A stretch of DNA of 64,000 nucleotides from Anaerosporobacter mobilis DSM 15930 (GCF_900142955.1 NZ_FRCP01000016.1:62001-126000), one strand, 5' to 3'; shown: positions 44,783 through 54,200, numbered from the stretch's first letter. Notes: generated by a model not told the origin, from the sequence alone. Made by a program: numbers and translations.

Positions 44783-47700
44783 ATGAAAGACAGAAAGAAA
44801 AGTAAAAAACTACGCAACATAAGTAGAATTACCTGTCGCCTTATTGTATTATCTATGATTGTAGGTCTATTCGCCTACCGAGGTGATAAGAATACAATCA
44901 ATGCAGCAGAGGGCGATACAGCAGATTTACGATTTATATTTACGACAGATATACATGGTCAGTTAAACAACATGGATTACGAGACTGGTAACACGTATTC
45001 AACTGGCGGGTTAACGAAAGCCTATACATTAATTAAGAATGCGAGAAAAGAAGTAAGTAGCTCGAATTATTTAACATTTGATATTGGTGATGTTCTTTAT
45101 GATTATTCAACGGAGTATATCTTCTCTGAAGATCAAAAAGCAGTACAGCCGATTTATCAAGCGATGAAGAAGATTGGTTACGATGCAATAACATTAGGTA
45201 ACCATGATTTTGACTATGGTTATGAGTATATCTTAAATCAAATTAAGAATTCTGGTTTAAGTAATGTAACTGTTGTTTCCAATGTATATGATTCGAAAAC
45301 AAGTGAACCAGTATGGAATGAGAACCTAATTATTACAAAGAAGGTTACAACGAATTCAGGAAAAACAGCAACTGTTAAGGTGGGAGTAATAGGAGAGACA
45401 ATACCTAAACTATCCACGAAAACAGAAAGTTATCTAGGAGTATTGAAAACAGAAGATATCGTTGAGAGTGTTAAGAAACAAACAAGTATATTGAAAGCAA
45501 AGGGCGCTGATGTAATCGTAGTACTTGCCCATTCAGGATTTGGTAGTGAAGATGCGGACCTTAATTTCAAGAATGTGTCTTATGCAATTACAGAGATACC
45601 AGAAGTTGACGCCGTTTTATGTGGACATGAGCATAGAATTTTCCCTAATGAAGATAAGACAACAACACATTATCAGCTACCAGGTGTTGATAAAGATACA
45701 AGTTTGGTAAATGGTAAAGTTTTAGTTATGGCAAATGACCGTGGTAAGAGCATTGGTATTGCAGACTTAAAACTTAATATTACGGGCAGTGGTAAGGTGA
45801 CAGTTGCAAATGGTAAAGGTGAAGTACGTCAAGTTTCAAAGTACAATCCATCTCCAGATAATTCTCTTAATAGCTTCTATGGCGACTGGGAAAGCAAATT
45901 AATGGACTATACGAAGAAAGAAATCGCAGTCCTTGATAGTGATACTAGATTAACAAGTTATTTTGGTTATATTCAGGATAATGCCTCTATACAATTAGTG
46001 AATGATGCAAAGCTAAGCTATGCTCACAAATACCTTAATACCGTTAAACCAGAGTATAAAGATTATCCTGTAATTGCAGCTTCGCAGTACTATAAGTATG
46101 GTGTTAATTCTGTTGATGATTATGCCAATATATCAGGTGGGGTAACGGAAGCTGAATTAGCGCAGATTCAAGCCTATAATGGATATACTGCGATATATAA
46201 GATTACAGGAAAGCAATTACGTGAGTGGTTAGAGTGGATTGCAAGTGCATATGAAACCATTTATCAAGAGAATACATCAAGCGACACTACCATGGCAGGG
46301 CTTGTTCAGTCAGCAGTAGGAAAGCAATTAGTTTCCGATGAGTGGCAGAACAATTGGGGGAATTTTCGCGTCTTTGACGGGATTGAATATACCATAAGTC
46401 CGATTAACAAACCCAGATATGATTTGAATGGTAACAAGATTAATAATACAAATCGTATTACCAAATTAATGTATAATGGACAGAATGTAACGGATTCAAT
46501 GGAACTCATTCTTGTAACTGATATTATAACAAAACCTACAGAAGCAACAGCCAATATTGACAATCAAAAAGTCTATGGAGGATATAATAGAGGACAGGTA
46601 ATTGTCAGTGATTATCTTTCAGAACTTGCAAAGATGGGAAAAGTTAGTTATACAGCAGATAATAACTGGAATGTTCTTGTTCCAGGTGGATATTCATTCT
46701 TAATTAAGAGTCCTGTTACATCAGAAACTTTTGCTAAGAATACGAAATGGTACAGTAAAACCGCTACATCATTAGGTGGATTAGCATATATACAAGGGTA
46801 TGGTAGTGCATTAAGTACAATCAACGCAGCACCTTCTATTATCCTTACTTCAACGAATACAGAAACAACGAATAAATCAGTTAAGATACTAGTTGATGCC
46901 TATGCTGGCTCAGGGATTGCACAGCTTAGATTCGTGTACGGAGATTATGATATAGATAGTTTCGTATGGGATTCAGCAACAAGCGTTGTGAATGGCGGTT
47001 TCACAGTAACAGCGAATGGAATCTATAGCGTATACGCAAAAGATGCGAAAGGAAATGCAGTCGTTCGTAAGATTAAAGTAACGAATATCAGTGACACGGA
47101 TCTGGAAGCACCTAAGGTTAATACGTATACAAACAGAAAGACAAAGATTACTGGAACAGCAGAACCAGGAGCCATCATACGTTTCGTAGCAAGTACAGGT
47201 TTATACAAGCACGTAGTAGGTGCTGATGGTAACTTCTCATACGCTTTACCAAGTCAGCCTTCCGGTACAACGGTTCAAGTATATGTGGAAGATGCCAGTG
47301 GGCGTACAAGTAAGAGAACTACCGTTAAAGTAAAACGTACCGGTCCTAATGCTAGCGAACTTGATACCATTAATAATACTAGAGCAGGTATCTATGGGAA
47401 TACCAATGATAGTGATGCTACAGTAATAGCAATTATAGATGAAACCGTTTATGTTGCTAAGAATGGTGGAAAAGCAAGATATCAAGCAAGCGAAATCTAT
47501 AAGAGTAGCTTAACAATTAAAGAAGTAACACAAACAATTGAATCTGATTTTAACTTTAAGTTAAGTACACCATTATTAAAACCAGGTGTTAAAATTAAGG
47601 TATATTCTATCGACCATCTTGGTAGAGCAAGTCGTTTGAACACAGTTACTGTTAAGTCAGCAGGACCAAATGCACCTTCCATCTATGAAGTAATGGATAT

Positions 47701-48751
47701 TGAAAGAACCGTTTCTGGTAGGGTAACCTCAGCAGAATCAGGATCAGAGTTCAAAGTCTATGTTACCGTTGGGGATAAGACATATTCAGCAGATTCGGAT
47801 GAAAAGGGTTATTATTCAGTAGAAGTTGGTAAATTAACAGCTGGTGAGAAGATTAGCGTATATGCAACGGATGTTGTTAATAACAAGACAAGAAAGAGTT
47901 ATACATCTTCAAAAACAGTAGGTAGTGTAGCAAGCTATATAACCACAGGAGTTGATTCTTTCTTCTTAGATCGTATTACGAATAAGATGACTTCTTTCTC
48001 TATATACCAAGAGGCAGGAGAAGAAGTATTTGTTTCCATTAATAAGACCGTATATGAAGGCGTGACCAACGAAGATGGTGAGTTTACAATTGATTTAGGT
48101 AAGAAACTTACAGCAGGAACTAAGATCTATGCATATACAAGATTTTCGAATGGTACTGTGTATGAAGTAGAAGAGCTTACCGTTTTAGCGGATGTTCCAG
48201 CTGTACCATTTACAACAAACAAGAGCATTACAACGAATACAAAGACAATTAAGATGGTTACAGATGAAAAATGTACCGTTGTTATGGCAATAGGAGATAA
48301 GAAGTATACGAAGACAGATGGCACATATGATAGCACGTTAGATGGTTATGTATATTCCTTCTCAATTCCTAGAACAAACTCTTCTGAGACAATCAAAGTA
48401 TATGCTAAGAATAAGGTTGGAGCTAGTAAATCTGTGAAACTTACAATTGAGGAGACAGCACCAAATGCACCAAAAGTGGATAAAGTGAAGTCAACCGATG
48501 AAGAAATTACAGGAACGATTCACCTTATTGCACCAGATTCATTAGATGAGTATTCAGAGGTTACAGCGGATAATACTAAAACAGTTGTATACGCTAAGAT
48601 TGGTAATAAGAAATACAAAGGTGAAGTAGATGATGACGGTAAATTCGTAATCAAGATTCCAAAACAAAAAGCGGGAACTGTTATTAAGGTATGGGGAACC
48701 AACAAAGCTGGTGGTGATGGACCAGAAAAAGAAATAAAAGTAGTGAAATAA
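44783..48751 (+). CDS. Secreted 5'-nucleotidase/metallophosphoesterase with Ig-like repeats
   Basis: About 1322 residues. I favour the ATG at 44783 (GGAGG 6 nt upstream, basic MKDRKKSKK start); the ATG at 44759 with GAGG is also possible. A signal peptide is followed by a metallophosphatase domain with all five motifs: TTDIHGQ, DIGD, GNHDFDYG, LAHSG and GHEH. The 5'-nucleotidase C-terminal domain follows (about 380-640, with YANISGGV and NGYTAIYKITGKQL). The remaining 650 residues are about seven modules of 80-90 residues with recurring patterns such as GPNAxxxD, YAKDAKGN and TAGTKIYAYT, similar to bacterial Ig-like (Big_6-type) domains. No wall anchor seen. Probably hydrolyses extracellular nucleotides; the module stack would project it from the surface. 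Confidence 0.88.
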   Translation: MKDRKKSKKLRNISRITCRLIVLSMIVGLFAYRGDKNTINAAEGDTADLRFIFTTDIHGQLNNMDYETGNTYSTGGLTKAYTLIKNARKEVSSSNYLTFDIGDVLYDYSTEYIFSEDQKAVQPIYQAMKKIGYDAITLGNHDFDYGYEYILNQIKNSGLSNVTVVSNVYDSKTSEPVWNENLIITKKVTTNSGKTATVKVGVIGETIPKLSTKTESYLGVLKTEDIVESVKKQTSILKAKGADVIVVLAHSGFGSEDADLNFKNVSYAITEIPEVDAVLCGHEHRIFPNEDKTTTHYQLPGVDKDTSLVNGKVLVMANDRGKSIGIADLKLNITGSGKVTVANGKGEVRQVSKYNPSPDNSLNSFYGDWESKLMDYTKKEIAVLDSDTRLTSYFGYIQDNASIQLVNDAKLSYAHKYLNTVKPEYKDYPVIAASQYYKYGVNSVDDYANISGGVTEAELAQIQAYNGYTAIYKITGKQLREWLEWIASAYETIYQENTSSDTTMAGLVQSAVGKQLVSDEWQNNWGNFRVFDGIEYTISPINKPRYDLNGNKINNTNRITKLMYNGQNVTDSMELILVTDIITKPTEATANIDNQKVYGGYNRGQVIVSDYLSELAKMGKVSYTADNNWNVLVPGGYSFLIKSPVTSETFAKNTKWYSKTATSLGGLAYIQGYGSALSTINAAPSIILTSTNTETTNKSVKILVDAYAGSGIAQLRFVYGDYDIDSFVWDSATSVVNGGFTVTANGIYSVYAKDAKGNAVVRKIKVTNISDTDLEAPKVNTYTNRKTKITGTAEPGAIIRFVASTGLYKHVVGADGNFSYALPSQPSGTTVQVYVEDASGRTSKRTTVKVKRTGPNASELDTINNTRAGIYGNTNDSDATVIAIIDETVYVAKNGGKARYQASEIYKSSLTIKEVTQTIESDFNFKLSTPLLKPGVKIKVYSIDHLGRASRLNTVTVKSAGPNAPSIYEVMDIERTVSGRVTSAESGSEFKVYVTVGDKTYSADSDEKGYYSVEVGKLTAGEKISVYATDVVNNKTRKSYTSSKTVGSVASYITTGVDSFFLDRITNKMTSFSIYQEAGEEVFVSINKTVYEGVTNEDGEFTIDLGKKLTAGTKIYAYTRFSNGTVYEVEELTVLADVPAVPFTTNKSITTNTKTIKMVTDEKCTVVMAIGDKKYTKTDGTYDSTLDGYVYSFSIPRTNSSETIKVYAKNKVGASKSVKLTIEETAPNAPKVDKVKSTDEEITGTIHLIAPDSLDEYSEVTADNTKTVVYAKIGNKKYKGEVDDDGKFVIKIPKQKAGTVIKVWGTNKAGGDGPEKEIKVVK

Positions 48752-48757
48752 CAAAAG

Positions 48758-48882
48758 AGATTCAGGTGCCAAAAGCCCACTTTATATTTTGAGTCGTCAA
48801 TTTGCCCAATTTATAGACTAGTATGTGAATGTGCAAATTGACGAAGGCAAGTTTTTTGGAGGGCTTTTGACACCTAAATTCT
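48758..48882. repeat. Inverted-repeat element downstream of the nucleotidase gene
   Basis: About 125 bp. The ends pair over roughly 50 bases: GGTGCCAAAAGCCC (48765-48778) with GGGCTTTTGACACC (48861-48874), and CGTCAATTTGC with GCAAATTGACG as a perfect 11-bp inner stem. Its first 20 bases nearly match the element at 44606. No coding potential. Confidence 0.7.
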
Positions 48883-48908
48883 AAAAGTATATAAGGTAAA
48901 ATAATAAG

Positions 48909-48978
48909 ACTGCCAAGCCGCTTGTCTGCATATATTGAAATGATGGTATATGTAGCAAGATGACTTGGCAGTTTTTTT
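48909..48978 (+). terminator. Strong terminator
   Basis: ACTGCCAAG (48909-48917) pairs perfectly with CTTGGCAGT (48964-48972) and the stem continues inward with CTTG and CATATA against TATATG and CAAG; seven T follow. Probably ends the nucleotidase transcript about 160 nt after the stop. Confidence 0.85.
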
Positions 48979-49005
48979 ATAATAAGGTAGCAGAGCAGGA
49001 GTTGT

Positions 49006-49164
49006 TCAGCTTCGTAAACTTATATACGAACCTTGGTGCAATTTCCTATAGTTATGTGGTGAATAACCTTGAAACCTACGAAATATCTTAGCATAATAGT
49101 TCGGATCATCAAAACCTACACATGCTGCAATTTCTGTTATTGATTGAGTACCTGTGATATGGTT
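49006..49164 (-). pseudogene. Remnant of an AraC-family regulator (C-terminal HTH)
   Basis: A minus-strand frame of about 52 codons ending at the stop at 49006-49008 reads SITEIAACVGFDDPNYYAKI followed by FRRFQGYSPHNYRKLH. This is the second helix-turn-helix and conserved tail of AraC/XylS proteins. An in-frame stop (49165-49167) closes it upstream and no ribosome site, first HTH or sensor domain is present. I read it as a decayed gene fragment left between the nucleotidase and cysK genes; the rest of 48979-49290 shows nothing else. Confidence 0.8.
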
Positions 49165-49294
49165 TCAATATCAGTGGATTTGATGCTTATTTGCATACGA
49201 ATGTGATAGAAGCAGCAGGGGGCAGTTCTAGATAAGAAAAACAGGGGCTAAACACTTGGATTTATAAAAAATTATAAATTTTGGTAAAAACCTA

Positions 49295-49323
49295 TTGACA
49301 TTGTAGGAAAATTAGAGTATAAA
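49295..49323 (+). promoter_or_regulatory. Promoter of cysK
   Basis: TTGACA (49295-49300), 17-nt spacer, TATAAA (49318-49323), about 60 nt before the start codon. No T-box or other riboswitch is evident in the short leader. Confidence 0.85.
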
Positions 49324-49384
49324 TAACTTATAAAACATATTAACTTACTAGGAATTATATAAAATAGGAAAAGGGGAATGCATT

Positions 49385-50320
49385 ATGGCAAAGATAGCAA
49401 AAAAATTAACGGATTTAATTGGAAACACTCCACTATTAGAATTATCAAATTATGAAGAAAATAATAAGTTAGAGGCAAAGCTAATTGCTAAGCTTGAATA
49501 TTTCAATCCACTTGGAAGTGTTAAAGATCGTATCGCATTTGCAATGATTGAAGAGGGAATTAAACAAGGAAAGATTAATCAAGACACAGTAATCATTGAG
49601 CCAACAAGTGGTAATACAGGTATTGGTCTTGCATTCGTAGCAGCATCAAAGAAATTACGTTTAATCCTTACAATGCCAGATACAATGAGTATTGAGCGTA
49701 GAAGAATTGTAGCAGCATTAGGAGCTGAAGTTGTATTAACTCCAGGAGCCGAAGGTATGAAAGGTGCTATTGCGAAAGCAAATGAATTAGCGAAAGAATA
49801 TGGTAATGCCATTATACCACAACAGTTTGAGAATATAGCAAATCCAGAAATCCATAGAAAAACAACAGCAGAAGAAATCTGGAGAGATACAGATGGTAAT
49901 GTAGATATCTTCGTAGCTGGTGTAGGTACTGGTGGTACGGTAACTGGTAACGGTGAAGTATTAAAACAAAAAAATCCTAACGTTAAGATTGTTGCGGTTG
50001 AGCCAGCTGCTTCACCAGTATTAAGTGGTGGAAAACCAGGTCCTCATAAGATTCAAGGTATTGGTGCAGGCTTTGTTCCAGAAGTTATGAATCTTGATAT
50101 CGTTGATGAGATTATCAAAGTGGAAAACGAAGATGCTTTCACTGCTTCAAGAGCAGTAGCAAAAGAAGAAGGATTATTGGTTGGTATATCAGCAGGTGCA
50201 GCAATTCACGCAGCTACTGAATTAGCTAAACGTCCTGAGAACAAAGGTAAGAACATTGTAGTATTATTACCTGATACAGGTGAAAGATATCTATCAACTC
50301 CATTATTTGAAGAAGTATAA
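49385..50320 (+). CDS. cysK: Cysteine synthase (O-acetylserine sulfhydrylase)
   Basis: A 311-residue PLP enzyme making cysteine from O-acetylserine and sulfide. LIGNTPLLEL, the PLP lysine in NPLGSVKDRIAFAMI near residue 46, EPTSGNTGIGLAF and the GTGGTVTGNGEVLK phosphate loop are diagnostic. Length is standard. The ribosome site AAAAGGGG lies 8-9 nt before the ATG. Single-gene unit between its own promoter and terminator. Confidence 0.96.
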   Translation: MAKIAKKLTDLIGNTPLLELSNYEENNKLEAKLIAKLEYFNPLGSVKDRIAFAMIEEGIKQGKINQDTVIIEPTSGNTGIGLAFVAASKKLRLILTMPDTMSIERRRIVAALGAEVVLTPGAEGMKGAIAKANELAKEYGNAIIPQQFENIANPEIHRKTTAEEIWRDTDGNVDIFVAGVGTGGTVTGNGEVLKQKNPNVKIVAVEPAASPVLSGGKPGPHKIQGIGAGFVPEVMNLDIVDEIIKVENEDAFTASRAVAKEEGLLVGISAGAAIHAATELAKRPENKGKNIVVLLPDTGERYLSTPLFEEV

Positions 50321-50329
50321 GAATAAAGG

Positions 50330-50364
50330 AAAGCTTCTGTGGTATACGAACAGAAGCTTTTCTT
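50330..50364 (+). terminator. Terminator of cysK
   Basis: AAAGCTTCTGT (50330-50340) and ACAGAAGCTTT (50350-50360) form a perfect 11-bp stem with a T-rich tail. Confidence 0.88.
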
Positions 50365-50396
50365 ATATGAAATAAAAGTTTCTATTAACACAATGT

Positions 50397-50446
50397 AAAA
50401 ACCCCAAATAAGCTGCCACACAAAGTGCGGCAGCTTATTTGGGGTT
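50397..50446 (-). terminator. Terminator of the small BIG2 protein gene
   Basis: A perfect 18-bp stem: AACCCCAAATAAGCTGCC (50400-50417) with 50429-50446, 11-nt loop. On the minus strand TTTTTA follows. It ends the convergent gene 50460-51113. Confidence 0.9.
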
Positions 50447-50459
50447 ATGTTAAAAATAC

Positions 50460-51113
50460 TTATTTTTCAGAGTTTTCGATAACTGTTACTGTGCAGCTAA
50501 CAGAGGATCCATTATCTAAAGTAGCTTTAATAATAGTGCTACCAATCTCTTTAGCAGTAATTTTCCCGGTTGAGCTTATTACAGCTACATCTACATTACT
50601 ACTTGAGAACTTTGGAATTTCAACCGTTGTATTGGGTTTGATAACAAGAAGATTCTCAAGGAACGGATATCTTTTACCAACAGCAAGTGATAACTCAGAT
50701 TTAGCTAAGACAATACTTGCGGCAGGTGGTCCGACCGTGATTTCACATTCTAATGTCTTAATCGTCTTAGATTTCTCTTTGACAGTAGCTGTAATTATAA
50801 CAGTTCCGTTTACATCATTTGCTGTAATTACGCCATCTTTATCAACAGTTGCAATTGCTGTATCATCAGACTTAAAAGAAACAGTCTGACTGTTCTCCAC
50901 ATTATATACCTTTAAGGTATAAGTTGAATTCGTTACTAATGATTTGTTTTTAACATTTAATTTTGCATTACTAGAATCTTCATCTGAAGGATTCGTAACT
51001 TGACTTGCTTTAGCTGTAGTAGGATATTTATTGATTGGAATAGGTATCGTACTTACTACTAAGCTTGCAAGACCAATTGCAAATAACCGTTTTTTTAAGT
51101 TTTTAACGTTCAT
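50460..51113 (-). CDS. Small secreted BIG2 (Ig-like) protein
   Basis: 217 residues. A basic start (MNVKNLKKRLF) and hydrophobic core form a signal peptide, cut probably after AKA near residue 36. Residues about 50-127 (SFKSDDTAIATVDKDGVITA) and about 130-212 (FSSSNVDVAVISSTGKITA) are two BIG2 Ig-like domains. No anchor or catalytic domain. The ribosome site AGGAG is 6 nt before the ATG, and an extended -10 (TGATATAAT, 51172-51180 on the minus strand) lies upstream next to the inverted repeat TATCAC/GTGATA. Related in domain type but not in sequence to the S-layer-like pair. Confidence 0.83.
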   Translation of the reverse strand: MNVKNLKKRLFAIGLASLVVSTIPIPINKYPTTAKASQVTNPSDEDSSNAKLNVKNKSLVTNSTYTLKVYNVENSQTVSFKSDDTAIATVDKDGVITANDVNGTVIITATVKEKSKTIKTLECEITVGPPAASIVLAKSELSLAVGKRYPFLENLLVIKPNTTVEIPKFSSSNVDVAVISSTGKITAKEIGSTIIKATLDNGSSVSCTVTVIENSEK

Positions 51114-51363
51114 ACATAACTCCTATCTGCATTCCTATCATGCATTCAGTATTAACATTAACCTATTTTTTATTATATCACATCTCGTGATAATTATATA
51201 AGTAGTCTTTGTCAGAAACATGTCAAGTTTGTAAGAAATTCAAGTTTTAGTAGAGTATCCATGAGTTCCCAATTATTAGGAAGTTTTTATGCATCTATGT
51301 GTAAAACTAGCATTCTAAGGTAATATCGTAAGAAATTGTTAAGAATTAACCAAAGGATGACAC

Positions 51364-51393
51364 TTGTATAATACATAGTTAATACGATATAAT
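51364..51393 (+). promoter_or_regulatory. Promoter of the two-component operon
   Basis: TTGTAT (51364-51369), 18-nt spacer, TATAAT (51388-51393). A second TATAAT at 51367-51372 overlaps the -35 and could be an alternative start. The rest of the 51114-51449 gap holds the divergent promoter of the BIG2 gene. Confidence 0.55.
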
Positions 51394-51449
51394 AGATTAG
51401 TATTGTTTAAAAAGGTTTGGGGTAACAGTAATGAAAGGACGGTTAGACT

Positions 51450-52145
51450 ATGCAACATATTTTAATTGCCGATGATAATAATGATATAACGGATATTCTA
51501 TCTACATATGCACAAAAGGAAGGGTATGAACCAATTGTTGCAGCTGATGGAGTAGAAGCTTTGGAATTATTTCAAAAATATAATCCAGTTGCGGTTTTAT
51601 TAGATGTAATGATGCCCAAGGAAGATGGTTATGAGGTATGTAGAAAGATAAGAAGCAAATCAAACACACCGGTTATTCTAATTACTGCAAGGGGAGAAGA
51701 TTTCGAAAAAATTATGGGACTTGATATTGGAGCTGATGATTATATCGTCAAACCGTTTAGTCCAAGTGAGGTAATGGCAAGAGTAAGAGCAGTACTTCGT
51801 AGAATGTCGAATTCCACTCAACCACAGAAATCTGAGAATACGATTTCTATCAGTAATCTTGAAATTAATTTAGATGAGTATACGCTCTACATAGATAATA
51901 AGAAGATGTCATTAACAAAAAAAGAAATTGAGACTATGTGGACTCTAGTAAGTAATCCGAATAAGGTATTTACGAGAGATAATTTATTAGATAGCTTGTG
52001 GGGATTTGACTATTTTGGTGATAGCCGTACAGTTGATTCCCATATTAAAAGACTGCGCGCAAAATTAGATAAAGTAGAACACTCAGATTGGACGATTAAG
52101 ACAATTTGGGGAGTTGGATACAAATTCGAAATCGAGGAAGAATAA
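51450..52145 (+). CDS. OmpR-family response regulator
   Basis: 231 residues. Receiver domain about 1-115 with acidic pair D8/D9, phospho-acceptor D52 in LLDVMMP, the Thr in ITARGED and the Lys in DYIVKPF; winged-helix DNA-binding domain about 130-228 (TKKEIETMWTLVSNPNKVF, then DSHIKRLRAKL). It forms an operon with the sensor kinase whose start overlaps its stop (TAATG). No target gene is obvious; a VanR/PhoP-like type acting on envelope genes is possible. Confidence 0.93.
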   Translation: MQHILIADDNNDITDILSTYAQKEGYEPIVAADGVEALELFQKYNPVAVLLDVMMPKEDGYEVCRKIRSKSNTPVILITARGEDFEKIMGLDIGADDYIVKPFSPSEVMARVRAVLRRMSNSTQPQKSENTISISNLEINLDEYTLYIDNKKMSLTKKEIETMWTLVSNPNKVFTRDNLLDSLWGFDYFGDSRTVDSHIKRLRAKLDKVEHSDWTIKTIWGVGYKFEIEEE

Positions 52146-53677
52146 TGAACATTGTAGATAAAGATAATAATGTAAAGATATATAATAGAATATCATTTCG
52201 AGTTTATCTTTATTTTGCTATTATAATTTGTTTGTTCGCAGCAACACTTGGCATGATGTTTGTGCAATTAAGTAAGACAAACTCAAAGAATACGTATAGA
52301 GATCGATTACGAAGCAAAGGGGTAAGCATAGCAGGGATTCTCAATGATTATATTGTATATGAGAATTATGAAGAATATCCGGCATTTTGGATGACCTTGA
52401 AGAAGGTAGAGACATCGGAGATGGATATCTGGATTGTAAACAATGGTGATGAGAATAGTCCGATGAAAGAGCTTGCGGATACTGATTTAACCAACATGGA
52501 TTTGAATTCAAGTATTAAATCAGTTTTACACCAATCACTAGAAGGTAACATAACAGATAAGGTTTACTATAGTGATATCTATAAAGAAACAGTAATGTCC
52601 GTTGGGGTACCTGTATATGATGGGAACAAAGAAATAGTAGGTACGGTGTTGTTGCATTCTCCGATTAGGGGGCAAACGGAATTAATAAAAAATAGTTTGC
52701 GTATGATATTAATTAGTGCGGTAACTGCTTTATTCGTGTGTTTTATTGTTGCAGTTATATTCGCACGAAAACTTACTAAGCCTATATCAAAGATGCGTGT
52801 TACTGCACTTGGTCTTGCAGAAGGAGATTATTCTCTTAAGATTAATAGTAATCAACAGGATGAACTTGGTGATCTTGCAAGAATATTCGATATTCTTTCT
52901 GAGCGACTTGCTCAAAGTGAAGAGGAAAGAAAGAACCTCGAACAGATGCGTATGGATTTCTTTGCAAATGTATCACATGAACTTCGTACACCAATTACGG
53001 TTATTAGAGCTTATACAGAGATGTTAATTGATGGTATTATTACTGATGCTGATAAAATAGCTTCCAATTATGAAAGAATGTTGAAAGAATGCAAGGGTAT
53101 GGAACGATTAGTAGGTGATTTGTTACTTGTGTCAAAATTACAGAATCCAGATTTTGCAGTTGAGAAAGAACCAATTAATCTAATTCAAATCTTTGATGAC
53201 ATTGTAAGGAATGCGACTGCTATTTGCTCAAAGAAGAATATTACACTTAATATCAAAAAAGACAGTGAGTCGGTTATGATGTTAGGTGACTATGATCGAT
53301 TGAGGCAGATGTTCATGGTTATTTTTGATAATGCGGTTAAATTCTCAAAAGAAAATTCAAACCTGTACATAAAAATAACTTGTATGGACACAATAAGAAT
53401 ATCAATTAAAGATGAAGGTGTAGGTATCTCGAAAGAGGAATTACCTTATATCTTTGAGAAATTTTATAAATCTAAGTTAAGACAGAATGCCAATGGATCG
53501 GGTCTTGGATTAGCAATAGCAAAACAAATAGCAATAAAGCATAATGGTAAAATCGATGTAATAAGTGAACTTGGAAAAGGAACAGAATTTATATTTACAT
53601 TCGACCATATGGAGAATTCATATGAGATAGAATTGGAAGATGAAGTTGCAGCTTCTTTATCGGATGATGACTGTTAA
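52145..53677 (+). CDS. Membrane sensor histidine kinase
   Basis: 510 residues from the ATG at 52145 (GAGGAAG just upstream, overlapping the regulator stop); an in-frame ATG 13 codons earlier is less likely. Transmembrane helices near 18-42 and 181-203 enclose an extracellular sensor of about 140 residues. HAMP follows (about 204-255), then HisKA with H278 in NVSHELRTP and the ATPase domain with N in VIFDNAVKFSKE, DEGVGIS and GSGLGLAIAKQI. All catalytic motifs are intact. Ligand unknown. It ends with an acidic tail (EIELEDEVAASLSDDDC). Confidence 0.93.
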   Translation: MNIVDKDNNVKIYNRISFRVYLYFAIIICLFAATLGMMFVQLSKTNSKNTYRDRLRSKGVSIAGILNDYIVYENYEEYPAFWMTLKKVETSEMDIWIVNNGDENSPMKELADTDLTNMDLNSSIKSVLHQSLEGNITDKVYYSDIYKETVMSVGVPVYDGNKEIVGTVLLHSPIRGQTELIKNSLRMILISAVTALFVCFIVAVIFARKLTKPISKMRVTALGLAEGDYSLKINSNQQDELGDLARIFDILSERLAQSEEERKNLEQMRMDFFANVSHELRTPITVIRAYTEMLIDGIITDADKIASNYERMLKECKGMERLVGDLLLVSKLQNPDFAVEKEPINLIQIFDDIVRNATAICSKKNITLNIKKDSESVMMLGDYDRLRQMFMVIFDNAVKFSKENSNLYIKITCMDTIRISIKDEGVGISKEELPYIFEKFYKSKLRQNANGSGLGLAIAKQIAIKHNGKIDVISELGKGTEFIFTFDHMENSYEIELEDEVAASLSDDDC

Positions 53678-53758
53678 TAGTACAAGCTGTTCATATAAAT
53701 CAGATAATTAGTTAAAATATGAAATTAGTAATATAAATCAATAAATTAGTCTTTTATC

Positions 53759-53787
53759 TTGAAAAATCAATTCAGTAGAGGTATAAT
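53759..53787 (+). promoter_or_regulatory. Promoter of the 6S RNA gene
   Basis: TTGAAA (53759-53764), 17-nt spacer, TATAAT (53782-53787), predicting a transcript start near 53794. Confidence 0.8.
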
Positions 53788-53793
53788 ATAAGA

Positions 53794-54033
53794 AATTAAA
53801 GAACAAATACAGGTAACTATTCCTGGAATGTGCGACACTCTTGCTATTTTGAACCTACATTCATGAATAAGGGATACCAATATTTATGAGAATATGCCAG
53901 GCCATCGTTTGGAGTGGAAGGCAGACGCTTGTGTGAGGTAACCCACCTAGCTATAGCTAGGAGTCAAAATACAGGAAACGGCATTTTGGGGTAATTACAC
54001 AAATGATTAAGGCAGCGTAGGCTGCCTTTTCTT
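53794..54033 (+). ncRNA. ssrS: Probable 6S RNA
   Basis: A non-coding transcription unit of about 200-240 nt with its own promoter and a perfect 8-bp terminator stem (AAGGCAGC/GCTGCCTT at 54009-54028 followed by TTCTT). The ends pair over a long interrupted helix: GTAA and TCCTGGAATG near 53813-53830 with GCATTTTGGGG and TTAC near 53981-53997. Inside are TTTTGAACCTACATTC, ATGCCAGGCCATCG and CCCACCTAGCTATAGCTAGG, patterns I associate with clostridial 6S RNAs. 6S RNA binds sigma-A RNA polymerase and mimics an open promoter. No ORF fits. Other structured RNAs (SRP, RNase P, tmRNA) lack their signatures here. Confidence 0.75.
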
Positions 54034-54117
54034 GCTGTATAGGATTCTGTTATTAATTCGAATTAAAGATTAGGTTTCTTATAATAAGTAGATCTAATGT
54101 TACATAAAATAAATTTC

Positions 54118-54146
54118 TTGACAATAAATATCAATTGAAATACCAT
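54118..54146 (+). promoter_or_regulatory. Promoter of the acyltransferase gene
   Basis: TTGACA (54118-54123), 17-nt spacer, TACCAT (54141-54146), about 50 nt before the start. Confidence 0.6.
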
Positions 54147-54200
54147 AATATAGCATAATATATGCTGATTATAAATTAATAGAAGGTGCACAAGGATAGT

